From contig JAGLBH010000019.1 in assembly GCA_018260285.1 (NCBI GenBank), positions 1 to 18,175 on the forward strand: 18,175 nt of DNA, read 5' to 3'. Below the pieces are notes generated by a model, which saw only the letters and a program-made list of their open reading frames with translations, was not told the DNA's origin and did no database searches. Origin of the DNA: Arthrobacter sp. (lineage in GTDB: Bacteria; Actinomycetota; Actinomycetes; Actinomycetales; Micrococcaceae). Shown here in pieces: positions 8,213 to 15,598 of this stretch. Position numbers and translations under genes: made by a program. Numbering within the stretch: position 1 is the stretch's first letter; each line of letters begins with the position of its first letter.

Positions 8213-8683
8213 CTATCCCAAATTCTTCTGGCGCATGGCGCGCAGTGCTTCGCGGTTGTCCTGCTTCTCGCGCAGGGTCTGCCGCTTGTCCCATTCCTTC
8301 TTGCCCTTGCCGATGGCGATCTCCACCTTGGCGCGGCCGTTGAGGAAGTAGAGCTGCAGGGGGACGATCGTGAAACCGGACTCCTGGGTCTTGCGCTCGA
8401 TCTTCGCGAGCTCCTCGCGGTGGAGGAGCAGCTTGCGGCGTCGTCGTGCGGAGTGATTGGTCCACGAGCCGTTGAGGTACTCGGGAATGTAGACGTTCTC
8501 GAGGTAGAGCTCGCCGTTGTAGAACGTCGCGAACCCGTCCAGGAGCGAGGCGCGCCCCTCGCGGAGCGACTTCACCTCGGTGCCCATGAGGGCCATCCCG
8601 GCCTCGTACTGGTCCAGAATGTGGTAATCGTGAAACGCCTTCTTGTTGCTCGCAATGAGCTTCTTGCCGGTCTCCCGTGCCAC
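8213..8683 (-). CDS. smpB: SsrA-binding protein SmpB
   Basis: RNA-binding partner of tmRNA. It binds the tRNA-like domain and places its C-terminal tail in the empty decoding and mRNA channel of stalled ribosomes. The 156 residues match the family length. Visible family signatures are NKKAFHDYHILDQYEAGMALMGTEVKSLREG, split here as residues 13-25 and 26-43, then ENVYIPEY and the basic LLLHREEL stretch. The C-terminal tail is rich in Lys/Arg (GKGKKEWDKRQTLREK...), as expected. The start is GTG at 8683 with GGAGA about 7 nt upstream. It lies 43 nt after prfB on the same strand, with tmRNA downstream; the ftsE and ftsX genes normally found between prfB and smpB are absent. Confidence 0.97.
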   Translation of the reverse strand: MARETGKKLIASNKKAFHDYHILDQYEAGMALMGTEVKSLREGRASLLDGFATFYNGELYLENVYIPEYLNGSWTNHSARRRRKLLLHREELAKIERKTQESGFTIVPLQLYFLNGRAKVEIAIGKGKKEWDKRQTLREKQDNREALRAMRQKNLG

Positions 8684-8707
8684 TGGTGAGTCTCCGTCTC
8701 CTCGTCA

Positions 8708-8723
8708 GACGCCCGCGGGCGTC
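8708..8723. repeat. Perfect 16-nt palindrome in the prfB-smpB gap
   Basis: GACGCCCGCGGGCGTC is its own reverse complement. It lies 3 nt after the prfB stop and about 24 nt before the smpB start. It has no T-run, so it is not a standard terminator. It could be an mRNA processing or stability hairpin, a dimeric-protein operator, or a leftover of the deletion that removed ftsEX. Confidence 0.6.
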
Positions 8724-8726
8724 AAT

Positions 8727-9863
8727 CTATTCGGCAGCCTCTGCCGCTGCCGCGTCTGCCTTGCGGCCGGTGGTGCGCCAGCGGATGCCGGCGTCGATGA
8801 AGTCGTCGAGCGCCCCGTCGAAGACAGCGGAGGCGTTGCCCGCCTCGTGGCCCGTGCGGAGGTCCTTGACCATCTGGTAGGGGTGGAGCACGTAGGAGCG
8901 CATCTGGTCACCCCAGCTCGCCTTGACGTCTCCGGCCATTTCCTTCTTCTCGCGGTTCTCCTGCTCCTTCTTGAGGAGCAGCAGGCGCGACTGCATGACG
9001 CGCAGGGCCGCGGCGCGGTTCTGGATCTGGGACTTCTCGTTCTGCATGGAGACCACGATGCCCGTGGGGATGTGGGTCATGCGCACGGCCGAGTCGGTCG
9101 TGTTGACGGACTGCCCACCGGGTCCGGACGAGCGGAAGACGTCGATCTTCAGCTCGGACTCCGGAATGTCGATGGTGTCGGTCGTCTCGATGAGCGGGAT
9201 GACCTCGACGGCGGCGAAGCTCGTCTGGCGGCGCCCCTGGTTGTCGAAGGGCGAGATGCGCACGAGCCGGTGCGTGCCCGCCTCCACGGAGAGCGTGCCG
9301 AAGGCGTAGGGCGCCTTGACCTCGAACGTGGCGGACTTGAGGCCCGCCTCTTCCGCGTAGGACGTGTCGAGGATCTTGACGTCCCACCCGCGGCGCTCGG
9401 CCAGACGGGTGTACATGCGCAAGAGCATCTCGGCGAAGTCCGCGGCGTCCACACCGCCGGCGCCGGAGCGGATGGTGACGACGGCGTCCCGCTCGTCATA
9501 CTCGCCGTTGAGGAGCGTGACGATCTCGAGGGCCTCGAGCGTCTTCTGGATCTCAACGAGCTCCTTCTCAGCCTCAGCCATCGAGTCCGCGTCGTCTTCG
9601 CCCTCGCCGAGCTCCACGAGCACCTCGAGGTCGTCGATCCGGTCTCCGATGACCTTGACGCGCTCCAGCTCGCTCTGGGCGTGCGAGAGCTTCGAGGTGA
9701 CCGCCTGTGCCTTCTCCGTGTCATCCCAGAGGTCCGGGGCGGAGGCCGCCTCAGAGAGCTCAGCGATGGTCTTCTTGAGGGCGGGCACGTCAGTCACCGC
9801 CTCGATGGACTCGAGGGTGGCGCGAAGGGCGCGGATTTCAGCGGGAAAATCGGTGACAGCCAT
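8727..9863 (-). CDS. prfB: Peptide chain release factor 2 (no frameshift site)
   Basis: Class I release factor that reads UGA and UAA and triggers peptide release in the peptidyl-transferase centre. The 378-residue product has the coiled N-terminal domain (about 1-110), the RF2 stop-recognition tripeptide SPF (204-206) in RISPFDNQG, and the catalytic GGQ (249-251) in [10 protein letters not shown]. The frame is continuous from ATG 9863. There is no in-frame UGA near codon 26 and no CUU-UGA slippery site, so the autoregulatory +1 frameshift known from many bacteria is not used here. No SD precedes the ATG; TAAACT lies 9 nt upstream, so the mRNA may be leaderless. smpB follows 43 nt downstream. 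Confidence 0.96.
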   Translation of the reverse strand: MAVTDFPAEIRALRATLESIEAVTDVPALKKTIAELSEAASAPDLWDDTEKAQAVTSKLSHAQSELERVKVIGDRIDDLEVLVELGEGEDDADSMAEAEKELVEIQKTLEALEIVTLLNGEYDERDAVVTIRSGAGGVDAADFAEMLLRMYTRLAERRGWDVKILDTSYAEEAGLKSATFEVKAPYAFGTLSVEAGTHRLVRISPFDNQGRRQTSFAAVEVIPLIETTDTIDIPESELKIDVFRSSGPGGQSVNTTDSAVRMTHIPTGIVVSMQNEKSQIQNRAAALRVMQSRLLLLKKEQENREKKEMAGDVKASWGDQMRSYVLHPYQMVKDLRTGHEAGNASAVFDGALDDFIDAGIRWRTTGRKADAAAAEAAE

Positions 9864-9872
9864 GGTTGTACC

Positions 9873-9878
9873 AGTTTA
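9873..9878 (-). promoter_or_regulatory. Candidate -10 box for leaderless prfB
   Basis: TAAACT on the - strand (TANNNT pattern), ending 9 nt before the prfB ATG. The region between them has no SD-like purine run. Transcription starting at or within a few nt of the ATG is therefore likely. No good -35 is seen. Confidence 0.42.
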
Positions 9879-9982
9879 GTGGGTCATTCCAAATCGGGGA
9901 TCGACGGCGCCGCAGCCCCCTCCCGGCGAGGCCGTTCATTCCGCCAGCCCTCCGGGTTCATCTCCAATTCATAGAGGTTACC

Positions 9983-9988
9983 TAGGGT
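9983..9988 (+). promoter_or_regulatory. Candidate -10 box upstream of the secreted phosphoesterase
   Basis: TAGGGT (TANNNT pattern) about 78 nt before the ATG at 10066, in the 202-nt gap shared with divergent prfB. A TTCATC at 9957-9962 is a poor -35 at a long 20-nt spacing. Nothing else in the gap is recognisable. Confidence 0.25.
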
Positions 9989-10065
9989 CTTCTCAGGCGC
10001 AGGGTGCGGAAGGACTACCTCTCCGGTCGGCGCTGCCTCGTCTCCTCCCTGAAAGCGAGCTCATC

Positions 10066-11751
10066 ATGCTTCCCCGCATCTTCCGATCCCGTGCAGCCGC
10101 CTGCGGCCTTGCCGCGCTGGCGCTCGCCGCCTCCGCTCCCGGGACCGCCTCTGCCTCCGCCTCTTCCCACGAGCATGAGTCCACGAGGCAGACGACGTCG
10201 CCCATCAAGCATGTCGTGGTGATCTACGGAGAGAACGTCTCCTTCGACCACTACTTCGCCACGTACCCCCATGCGGCGAACACGCCGGGCGAGAAGCAGC
10301 AGGGCTCAGGCCTCCCCGCCAGCACGTTCACGCCGAGCAAGTCCACGCCCAAGGGCATCGACACCCTCGCCAACGCAGGCCTGCTCGCCCCGAACAACCC
10401 CAACTCGTCCCAGCCGGCGCGTCTCTCCCCCGCCCAGGCGGTCACGTGCGACCAGGGCCACGAGTACACGGCTGAGCAGAAGGCCTACAACGGCGGTCTC
10501 ATGAACCGCTTCGTCGAGAACACGAGCACGGACTCCTGCAAGGCCCCGATGTACAGCGCTCCGGGCCTGACGATGAACTACTACGACGGCAACACGGTCA
10601 CCGGCCTCTGGAACTACGCGCAGAACTACGCCATGAGCGACCGCAGCTTCAGCAGCACCTTCGGTCCCTCCACTCCCGGAGCGCTCAACCTCATCTCCGG
10701 CCAGACCCACGGGGTCACGGAGTTCGACCCGCAGGGCCGCCCCGTGACCACGCCGGCCAAGGGCAGCTACACGGTGCGCGTGCCCAACGCGGCCGGCGTC
10801 GGCACGATGACCGAGGACCCGGATCCCGTCTACGACGACTGCTCCAACAAGAGCCACACGACCAGCTACAACCTGGCGGGCATGCAGGGCAAGAACGTCG
10901 GCGACCTCCTCAACGAGAAGAAGGTCACCTGGGGCTGGTTCCAGGGCGGGTTCGCCCCCACCACCCCTGCGACGGCGACGACGCCGGCCGCCTGCAACGC
11001 GACCCACGTCAATGCCGCGGGCGCCACGGTGACGGACTACTCTCCCCACCACCAGCCGTTCCAGTACTACAAGTCCACGGCCAACCCGCACCACCTGGCT
11101 CCGGCCTCCACGGCCGAGATCGGCCACAACGGCCAGGCCAACCACCAGTACGACCTGACGGACTTCACCAAGGTCGTCAACACGGAGAACATGCCGGCCG
11201 TCTCCTTCCTCAAGGCAGGCATGTACCAGGACGGCCACGCCGCCTACTCCGACCCGCTCGACGAGCAGCGCTTCATCGCTGAAACGGTCAACACGATCCA
11301 GAAGTCGAAGAACTGGGAGTCCACCGCGATCATCCTCGCGTACGACGACTCTGACGGCTGGTACGACCACGTCGCCGCGACGATCACGAACTCCTCGAAC
11401 TCGGCCGACGACGCCGCGATCTGCACGAGCGCAGCCGCCAAGGGCGTGCCCATGCTCGGTGGCTACCAGGACCGCTGCGGCCCCGGCCCGCGCCAGCCGC
11501 TTCTCGTCATCTCGCCGTACGCCAAGCGGAACTTCGTTGATCACACGGTCACCACCCAGGCGAGCATCCTCAAGTTCATCGAGGACAACTGGAAGCTCGG
11601 CCGCATCGGTGACTCATCCTTCGACGCCTCCGCCGGGTCGCTGGGGAACCTCTTCGACTTCCGCGGCCGAGGACGCGCAGAGCGCATCATCCTCGACCCT
11701 GCCTCCGGAAAGGTCGCTCGGGTGATCCACGGGCGCAGCGAGAACAGGTAG
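10066..11751 (+). CDS. Secreted phosphoesterase, phospholipase C/acid phosphatase family
   Basis: Predicted exported metallo-phosphoesterase of the alkaline phosphatase superfamily (phosphoesterase family with bacterial PLC and AcpA). The 561-residue precursor has a Sec signal peptide (MLPRIFRSR, hydrophobic core about 10-24, likely cut after an ASA near residue 30). The metal-binding ENVSFDHYF (56-64) and the acidic pair in YDDSDGWYDHV (Asp427/Asp428) match the EN and DD ligands of AcpA. GPSTPG (200-205) holds Ser202/Thr203 as candidate nucleophile. Several cysteines in the mature part suggest disulphides. ENxSFDHY has Val where many members have Arg or His. The SD is weak (GAAAGCGAG). It is monocistronic, with a strong terminator 18 nt after the stop. 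The substrate (phospholipid or phosphomonoester) is undecided; phosphate scavenging is plausible. Confidence 0.88.
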   Translation: MLPRIFRSRAAACGLAALALAASAPGTASASASSHEHESTRQTTSPIKHVVVIYGENVSFDHYFATYPHAANTPGEKQQGSGLPASTFTPSKSTPKGIDTLANAGLLAPNNPNSSQPARLSPAQAVTCDQGHEYTAEQKAYNGGLMNRFVENTSTDSCKAPMYSAPGLTMNYYDGNTVTGLWNYAQNYAMSDRSFSSTFGPSTPGALNLISGQTHGVTEFDPQGRPVTTPAKGSYTVRVPNAAGVGTMTEDPDPVYDDCSNKSHTTSYNLAGMQGKNVGDLLNEKKVTWGWFQGGFAPTTPATATTPAACNATHVNAAGATVTDYSPHHQPFQYYKSTANPHHLAPASTAEIGHNGQANHQYDLTDFTKVVNTENMPAVSFLKAGMYQDGHAAYSDPLDEQRFIAETVNTIQKSKNWESTAIILAYDDSDGWYDHVAATITNSSNSADDAAICTSAAAKGVPMLGGYQDRCGPGPRQPLLVISPYAKRNFVDHTVTTQASILKFIEDNWKLGRIGDSSFDASAGSLGNLFDFRGRGRAERIILDPASGKVARVIHGRSENR

Positions 11752-11768
11752 ACCGCTCGCTCTGTCAC

Positions 11769-11803
11769 ACGGGTGCCCCGCACAGACTGTGCGGGGCACC
11801 CGT
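11769..11803 (+). terminator. Strong intrinsic terminator after the phosphoesterase gene
   Basis: A perfect 16-bp inverted repeat (arms 11769-11784 and 11788-11803) with a 3-nt loop, followed by TTCTCT. It begins 18 nt after the TAG of the phosphoesterase gene and insulates it from the pseudaminic acid locus. Confidence 0.88.
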
Positions 11804-11892
11804 TTCTCTGTCAGAAGGGGTCTGTGACCGGGAATCCTGCCGCAGAGGGTTTACCAGCGGGGCTGCTGCCCGGGAGATCCTCGCCTGCGCCG

Positions 11893-11898
11893 TAGACT
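11893..11898 (+). promoter_or_regulatory. Candidate -10 box of the + strand Pse arm
   Basis: TAGACT, about 38 nt before the TTG start at 11937. It would give a leader of roughly 30 nt holding the SD CGAGGA (11926-11931). No convincing -35 is seen. A closely similar TAGAGT precedes pseI. Confidence 0.4.
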
Positions 11899-11936
11899 GG
11901 AACCCGACGTCAACCCCTTCCTGATCGAGGATTCTC

Positions 11937-12992
11937 TTGGACATTCAGAACCACTTCTATGGCCATTCAGCCGCGTACGCCGCCCATGCGGGGATGACCG
12001 CCCCGCGGCACATCGCCGGCCTCGTGCAGCACGGCTGGACCCCGATCACCCCCATCTCCACGCATTTCGCAGACCTCGCCGCCAAGGCTCCAGAGGGCAG
12101 CCTCTTCGTTTGGTCCCACGAGGCCCGCGGCTGGAGCGAAGAGGAGTCCCTCGCGCAGACGGGCTTCCGCTCCACCGCCATCGGCTCCCCCTTCCTGTAC
12201 CTGGCGGACGTGGCCCAGCGGTCCGGCGCGCTTCCGCCGAAGACGATCCCCGCCGTCGTCATCCCCTTCCACGGCACCAGGCTCGTCGAGGTGGAGGGCG
12301 ACCAGGCCGGGTACGCCCGGGAGGTCTTCGAGCGCGAGGGATCCGCAGTGGTCTGCCTGCACGTGGACGACCTGCAGCGCGAGGACATCGTCTCCGCCTG
12401 GACGAACGCCGGCCACACGATCACGACGGCCGGGGAGCGCCGGGACCCAGAGTTCCTCGCGCGCATCCTCTGGCTCGTGGCGAGCGCGGAGCGCGTGGTC
12501 TCCAACCGCCTCGCGACGGCTCTCATGTACGCGGCCGCCGTCGGCACCCCCACGGAGATCTACGGGCCGCACTTCCAGATCAAGGGCATCGCGGAGACCT
12601 CGAGCGAGGAGTACCTCCAGCGGATCTGGCCCGAGTTCTACGACGCCTCCACGCCCCAGTCCGTGCTCACCGAGCTGGCCGAGCGCGAGCTGGGCCGCAG
12701 CGCGATGCTCTCCCCCGAGGATCTCCGGGAGGCCCTCGGCTGGAACGCCCGCTCGATCAAGCCCGCCTTCGACTACTGGGCGGGCGCGCCGATCGAGAAG
12801 GCCCTCACCGTGCTCGGGGTCAAGAAGCGAGAGGTGGGCGAGGTGGTCAACGGCGTCAAGCTCAACCCCCTCGACTTCCTCAAGCATCCCCTCGAGCACC
12901 TGCCCGATCCGCTCCCCCGCCGCGTGACCGTCTCCGCCGTCAAGCCCCAGATCCCGGCGCCGCTGGGCTCCGGCGAGGCCTCCGCGGCGTGA
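11937..12992 (+). CDS. Unrecognised protein of the pseudaminic acid locus, possible glycosyltransferase
   Basis: I cannot assign a named family with certainty. The 351-residue protein has no signal peptide or membrane helix. Its visible pattern is IAGLVQHGW (26-34), FVWSHEARGW (57-66), AIGSPFLYL (81-89), VVIPFHGTR (107-115), then an alternating hydrophobic/helix part with VVSNRLATALMYAAAVGTPTEIYG (split at 187-200 and 201-210). HG motifs in the N-half and a serine/asparagine-plus-GTP stretch near the C-half recall GT-B enzymes such as capsule or glycerophosphate transferases. It starts at TTG 11937 behind CGAGGA (spacing 5), and its TGA overlaps the flippase GTG in GTGA. Next to pseI and a flippase, a transferase for the nonulosonic acid is the simplest idea, but this is inference. 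Confidence 0.7.
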   Translation: MDIQNHFYGHSAAYAAHAGMTAPRHIAGLVQHGWTPITPISTHFADLAAKAPEGSLFVWSHEARGWSEEESLAQTGFRSTAIGSPFLYLADVAQRSGALPPKTIPAVVIPFHGTRLVEVEGDQAGYAREVFEREGSAVVCLHVDDLQREDIVSAWTNAGHTITTAGERRDPEFLARILWLVASAERVVSNRLATALMYAAAVGTPTEIYGPHFQIKGIAETSSEEYLQRIWPEFYDASTPQSVLTELAERELGRSAMLSPEDLREALGWNARSIKPAFDYWAGAPIEKALTVLGVKKREVGEVVNGVKLNPLDFLKHPLEHLPDPLPRRVTVSAVKPQIPAPLGSGEASAA

Positions 12993-14278
12993 GGCTCGCC
13001 CAGCGCGCCCCGCTCCTCTACCTCATTGGGGCCGCGGTCCAGGGCCTCGCGGCGGTCCTCGTCCAGCCCTTCTCCATCCGCCTCTTCGGCGGGGCGGAGT
13101 CCGAGTCCTGGGAGATGACCGCCTACTCGGTGACCGTCATGCAGGTGGGGCTCGTCATCCTCTCCGCCGGCCTGCCGATGGCCATCACCCGGGCCTGGCT
13201 CGAGCCGGACAACGGCCCCGTCAAGGCCCGCGCCGTCAACGGCTTCAACGGGCTGCTGGCTCTGCTGCTCGCGGCGGCCGCGTGCATCTTCGCACTGCTC
13301 TCCCGGGTCGACGGCTCGCTCATCGCGGCGATCTGGTCGATGGGCGCGCTCGCCGTCGTCCTCGCCGCCCAGGCGCAGCTGCGCTCGGAGGGCAAGCCGC
13401 TGCACTTCGTGGCCCTCGCCGCGGGCTCCTCGCTCGTGGCGCACCTCTTCGGACTCGCCTCGATCCTGCTCTTCCAGCCCACCCCGCTGCACTTCATGAG
13501 CGGCTTCGCCCTGGCGTCAACCCTCACGGCGGCCGCCGCCGTCGCCATCACCCGCCCGACCCTGCCCGGCCGGGCGCCCGAGGCCGTGAAGACGGCGGTC
13601 GGGGCTGGGCTGCCCCTCCTGCCCCACTCCCTCGCGATGGTGCTCCTGACCCAGGGGGACGCGATCCTCCTCAAGGCCCTCGCCCCCACGGGCGCGGCGG
13701 GGGTCTACCTCGCGGCGGCGGTCTTCGCCCTCGGGCCCATCGCCGTGCTGGCGGGGCTCAACAACTCGTGGACGCCCGCCATCATGAAGGCGGCCCACGG
13801 GACGCAGGAGGAGTTCGCGCAGACTGCCCGGCGGACGCTCGTCACGGCCACCAAGCTTGCGGTGGGCATATCCGTCCTGGGCTCTCTCGGGGCGTGGCTC
13901 GGCATGCTCGTGCTGGCCCAGGGCAATCACGAGGCCACCCGGGTGGCCGCGGTTCTCCCGCTCGTGGGCATCGGCTATGCCCTCTACCTCGTGGCCATGT
14001 CGGTGCTCTTCGCCCGGCTCTCCACACACAGCTTCGCGTGGCTGACGGTCACTGTCGTCATCGCGGCCGGGGCCGTGGCGTACTGGCCTGCCGCCCAGGG
14101 GAGTCTCGTGGCCATGGCCTACTGCAAGGCCTTCGCCTTCGCCGCCCTGGGCTGCGGCTACGCGCTCATGGCCCGGTCCGGCACGCGTCTTCCTCTGCGG
14201 CTGACCGGCTGGGGGCTGGCCCTCGGCGTCGTCGTCTCCGCGGCGGTCCTGGCCGTGCTGAACGTCGTGTGGAGCTGA
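12989..14278 (+). CDS. Wzx/MATE-like polysaccharide flippase
   Basis: Polytopic membrane protein of 429 residues, about 12 helices, of the oligosaccharide/lipid flippase type (MATE/MOP superfamily). It has the expected N-terminal LIGAAVQGLAAVLVQPFSIR entrance helix and the mid-protein LLPHSLAMVLLTQGDAILLKAL, in which an Asp sits after the helix that opens the second half. The start is GTG 12989, which overlaps the previous TGA by 3 nt (GTGA), so translation is coupled. A longer reading back to 12110 would overlap the upstream gene throughout and is not real. It likely moves a lipid-linked glycan, perhaps bearing pseudaminic acid, across the membrane. The cargo is inferred from neighbours only. 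Confidence 0.82.
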   Translation: MRLAQRAPLLYLIGAAVQGLAAVLVQPFSIRLFGGAESESWEMTAYSVTVMQVGLVILSAGLPMAITRAWLEPDNGPVKARAVNGFNGLLALLLAAAACIFALLSRVDGSLIAAIWSMGALAVVLAAQAQLRSEGKPLHFVALAAGSSLVAHLFGLASILLFQPTPLHFMSGFALASTLTAAAAVAITRPTLPGRAPEAVKTAVGAGLPLLPHSLAMVLLTQGDAILLKALAPTGAAGVYLAAAVFALGPIAVLAGLNNSWTPAIMKAAHGTQEEFAQTARRTLVTATKLAVGISVLGSLGAWLGMLVLAQGNHEATRVAAVLPLVGIGYALYLVAMSVLFARLSTHSFAWLTVTVVIAAGAVAYWPAAQGSLVAMAYCKAFAFAALGCGYALMARSGTRLPLRLTGWGLALGVVVSAAVLAVLNVVWS

Positions 14279-14289
14279 CCTGCGGCGAG

Positions 14290-14295
14290 TAGAGT
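14290..14295 (+). promoter_or_regulatory. Candidate -10 box for pseI
   Basis: TAGAGT, 12 nt after the flippase stop. Transcription from about 14302 would give a 26-nt leader holding AAGGAG, consistent with the GTG start at 14328. No clear -35 is seen. Confidence 0.42.
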
Positions 14296-14314
14296 GAAAC
14301 CGAATGAATACTTC

Positions 14315-14320
14315 AAGGAG
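14315..14320 (+). promoter_or_regulatory. Ribosome binding site deciding the pseI start
   Basis: AAGGAG, 7 nt before GTG 14328. It lies downstream of the alternative in-frame ATG at 14304, which itself has no SD, so the GTG is preferred. Confidence 0.75.
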
Positions 14321-14327
14321 TGAGCAC

Positions 14328-15398
14328 GTGAGCCAGAAACTGTACAGCCTCGGTGAGACGAAGCGCGGACCCGTCCAGATCGGCGAGTCGGCCGAGCCGT
14401 TCATCATCGCAGAGGTCTCCGGCAACCACAACGGGGACCTGCAGCGCGCCCTGGACATCGTGGACATGGTGGCGGAGTCCGGTGCCCAGGCGGTCAAGCT
14501 GCAGACCTACACGGCGGACACGATCACGATCGACTCGCACAAGCCGGCCTTCACGATCTCCGACGACCACCCGCTCTGGGGCGGGAAGAACCTGTACCAG
14601 CTCTACACGGAGGCTCACACCCCCTGGGACTGGCACGCCCCGATCTTCGAGCGCGCCCGCGAGCACGGCCTCATCCCCTTCTCGAGCCCGTTCGACTTCA
14701 CGGCCGTGGACCTCCTCGAGTCCCTCGACGCGCCGCTGTACAAGATCGCCTCGCTTGAGATCGGCGACCTGCCGCTCCTGCGCCGCGTGGCCCAGACCGG
14801 CAAGCCCGTCATCCTCTCCAACGGCGCCGCGTCCATCACGGACATCGACCGCGCTGTGCAGACCATCCGCGCTGAGGGCAACGACCAGGTCGTCGTCCTC
14901 GCCTGCACGTCCTCCTACCCGGCCTCCCCCGCCGAGTCCAACCTCCGCACCATCCCGGTGATGCGCGATGCGTTCGGCGTCCAGGTGGGCCTCTCCGACC
15001 ACACGATGGGCATCGGCGCTGCGATCGCCGCAGTGGCCCTCGGCGCCACGGTCATCGAGAAGCACGTGACCCTCTCCCGCGCTGACGGCGGGGTTGACTC
15101 GGACTTCTCGCTCGAGCCGCATGAGCTCAAGGCCCTCGTGGAGGAGTCCAAGGTCGCCTGGCAGGCGCTCGGCTCCCCCAGCCTCCAGGTCACCACCGGC
15201 GAGGGCGAGTCACAGCGACTGCGCCGCTCCCTCTGGGTCACCTCGGACGTCAAGAAGGGCGACGTCGTCTCCGAGGCCAACGTGCGCTCGATCCGCCCCG
15301 CAGGCGGCCTGACCCCCGGCTACACGGACACCGTCATGGGGCGCACGTTCACGGCCGACGTCGAGGCCGGCACGCCGCTCACCTGGGACATCATCTAG
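14328..15398 (+). CDS. pseI: Pseudaminic acid synthase PseI
   Basis: NeuB-family enzyme that condenses 2,4-diacetamido-2,4,6-trideoxy-L-altrose with phosphoenolpyruvate to give pseudaminic acid. The 356-residue product has the TIM-barrel domain (about 20-270) and a C-terminal SAF/antifreeze-like domain (about 285-350). PseI-type signatures, rather than sialic acid synthase ones, are visible: IIAEVSGNHNGD, LWGGKNLYQLYTEAHTPW, FSSPFDFTAVDLLESLDAP, YKIASLEIGDLPLL, and LSDHTMGIGAAIAAVALGA followed by EKH. It starts at GTG 14328 with AAGGAG, not at the in-frame ATG 14304. It is the last gene of the + arm; pseG lies in the opposite direction after a large inverted repeat. Confidence 0.94.
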   Translation: MSQKLYSLGETKRGPVQIGESAEPFIIAEVSGNHNGDLQRALDIVDMVAESGAQAVKLQTYTADTITIDSHKPAFTISDDHPLWGGKNLYQLYTEAHTPWDWHAPIFERAREHGLIPFSSPFDFTAVDLLESLDAPLYKIASLEIGDLPLLRRVAQTGKPVILSNGAASITDIDRAVQTIRAEGNDQVVVLACTSSYPASPAESNLRTIPVMRDAFGVQVGLSDHTMGIGAAIAAVALGATVIEKHVTLSRADGGVDSDFSLEPHELKALVEESKVAWQALGSPSLQVTTGEGESQRLRRSLWVTSDVKKGDVVSEANVRSIRPAGGLTPGYTDTVMGRTFTADVEAGTPLTWDII

Positions 15399-15495
15399 CC
15401 TGAGCTCGTATCGGTCGCGCTGTCCAGGAGAACCCCGGCAAGGCGCAGCCCATCCGAGGAGGCGAAGCCCCTCCGAGTCTGACGGACATTCATCA

Positions 15496-15536
15496 CGGAA
15501 GAACCCCGAGATCCCTGGGATCTCGGGGTTCTTCCG
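15496..15536. terminator. 20-bp inverted repeat between convergent pseI and pseGH
   Basis: Two perfectly complementary 20-nt arms (15496-15515 and 15517-15536) separated by one T at 15516; the real RNA loop would open a few pairs. It lies in the 200-nt gap between the converging arms. On the + strand it is followed by CATTAAAG. There is no long T-run on either strand, so it is probably a bidirectional terminator with weak T-tract. Nothing else is recognisable in 15399-15598. Confidence 0.75.
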
Positions 15537-15598
15537 CATTAAAGTGCGGCCACGGAGGCGAATGTCCGGCACACTCGGCAGGAGCGCCGGTCGGGCGA

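Noticed and set aside
12110..14278. A 722-residue fusion reading into the flippase
   Set aside because: The first part overlaps the 351-residue gene in another frame and is Arg/Pro-rich nonsense. The GTG at 12989 in the GTGA overlap is the natural start.
14328..15398. Sialic acid or legionaminic acid synthase instead of PseI
   Set aside because: LWGGKNLYQLYTEAHTPW and the SSPFD block are PseI-type, and the neighbours (PseC, PseG) are specific to pseudaminic acid.
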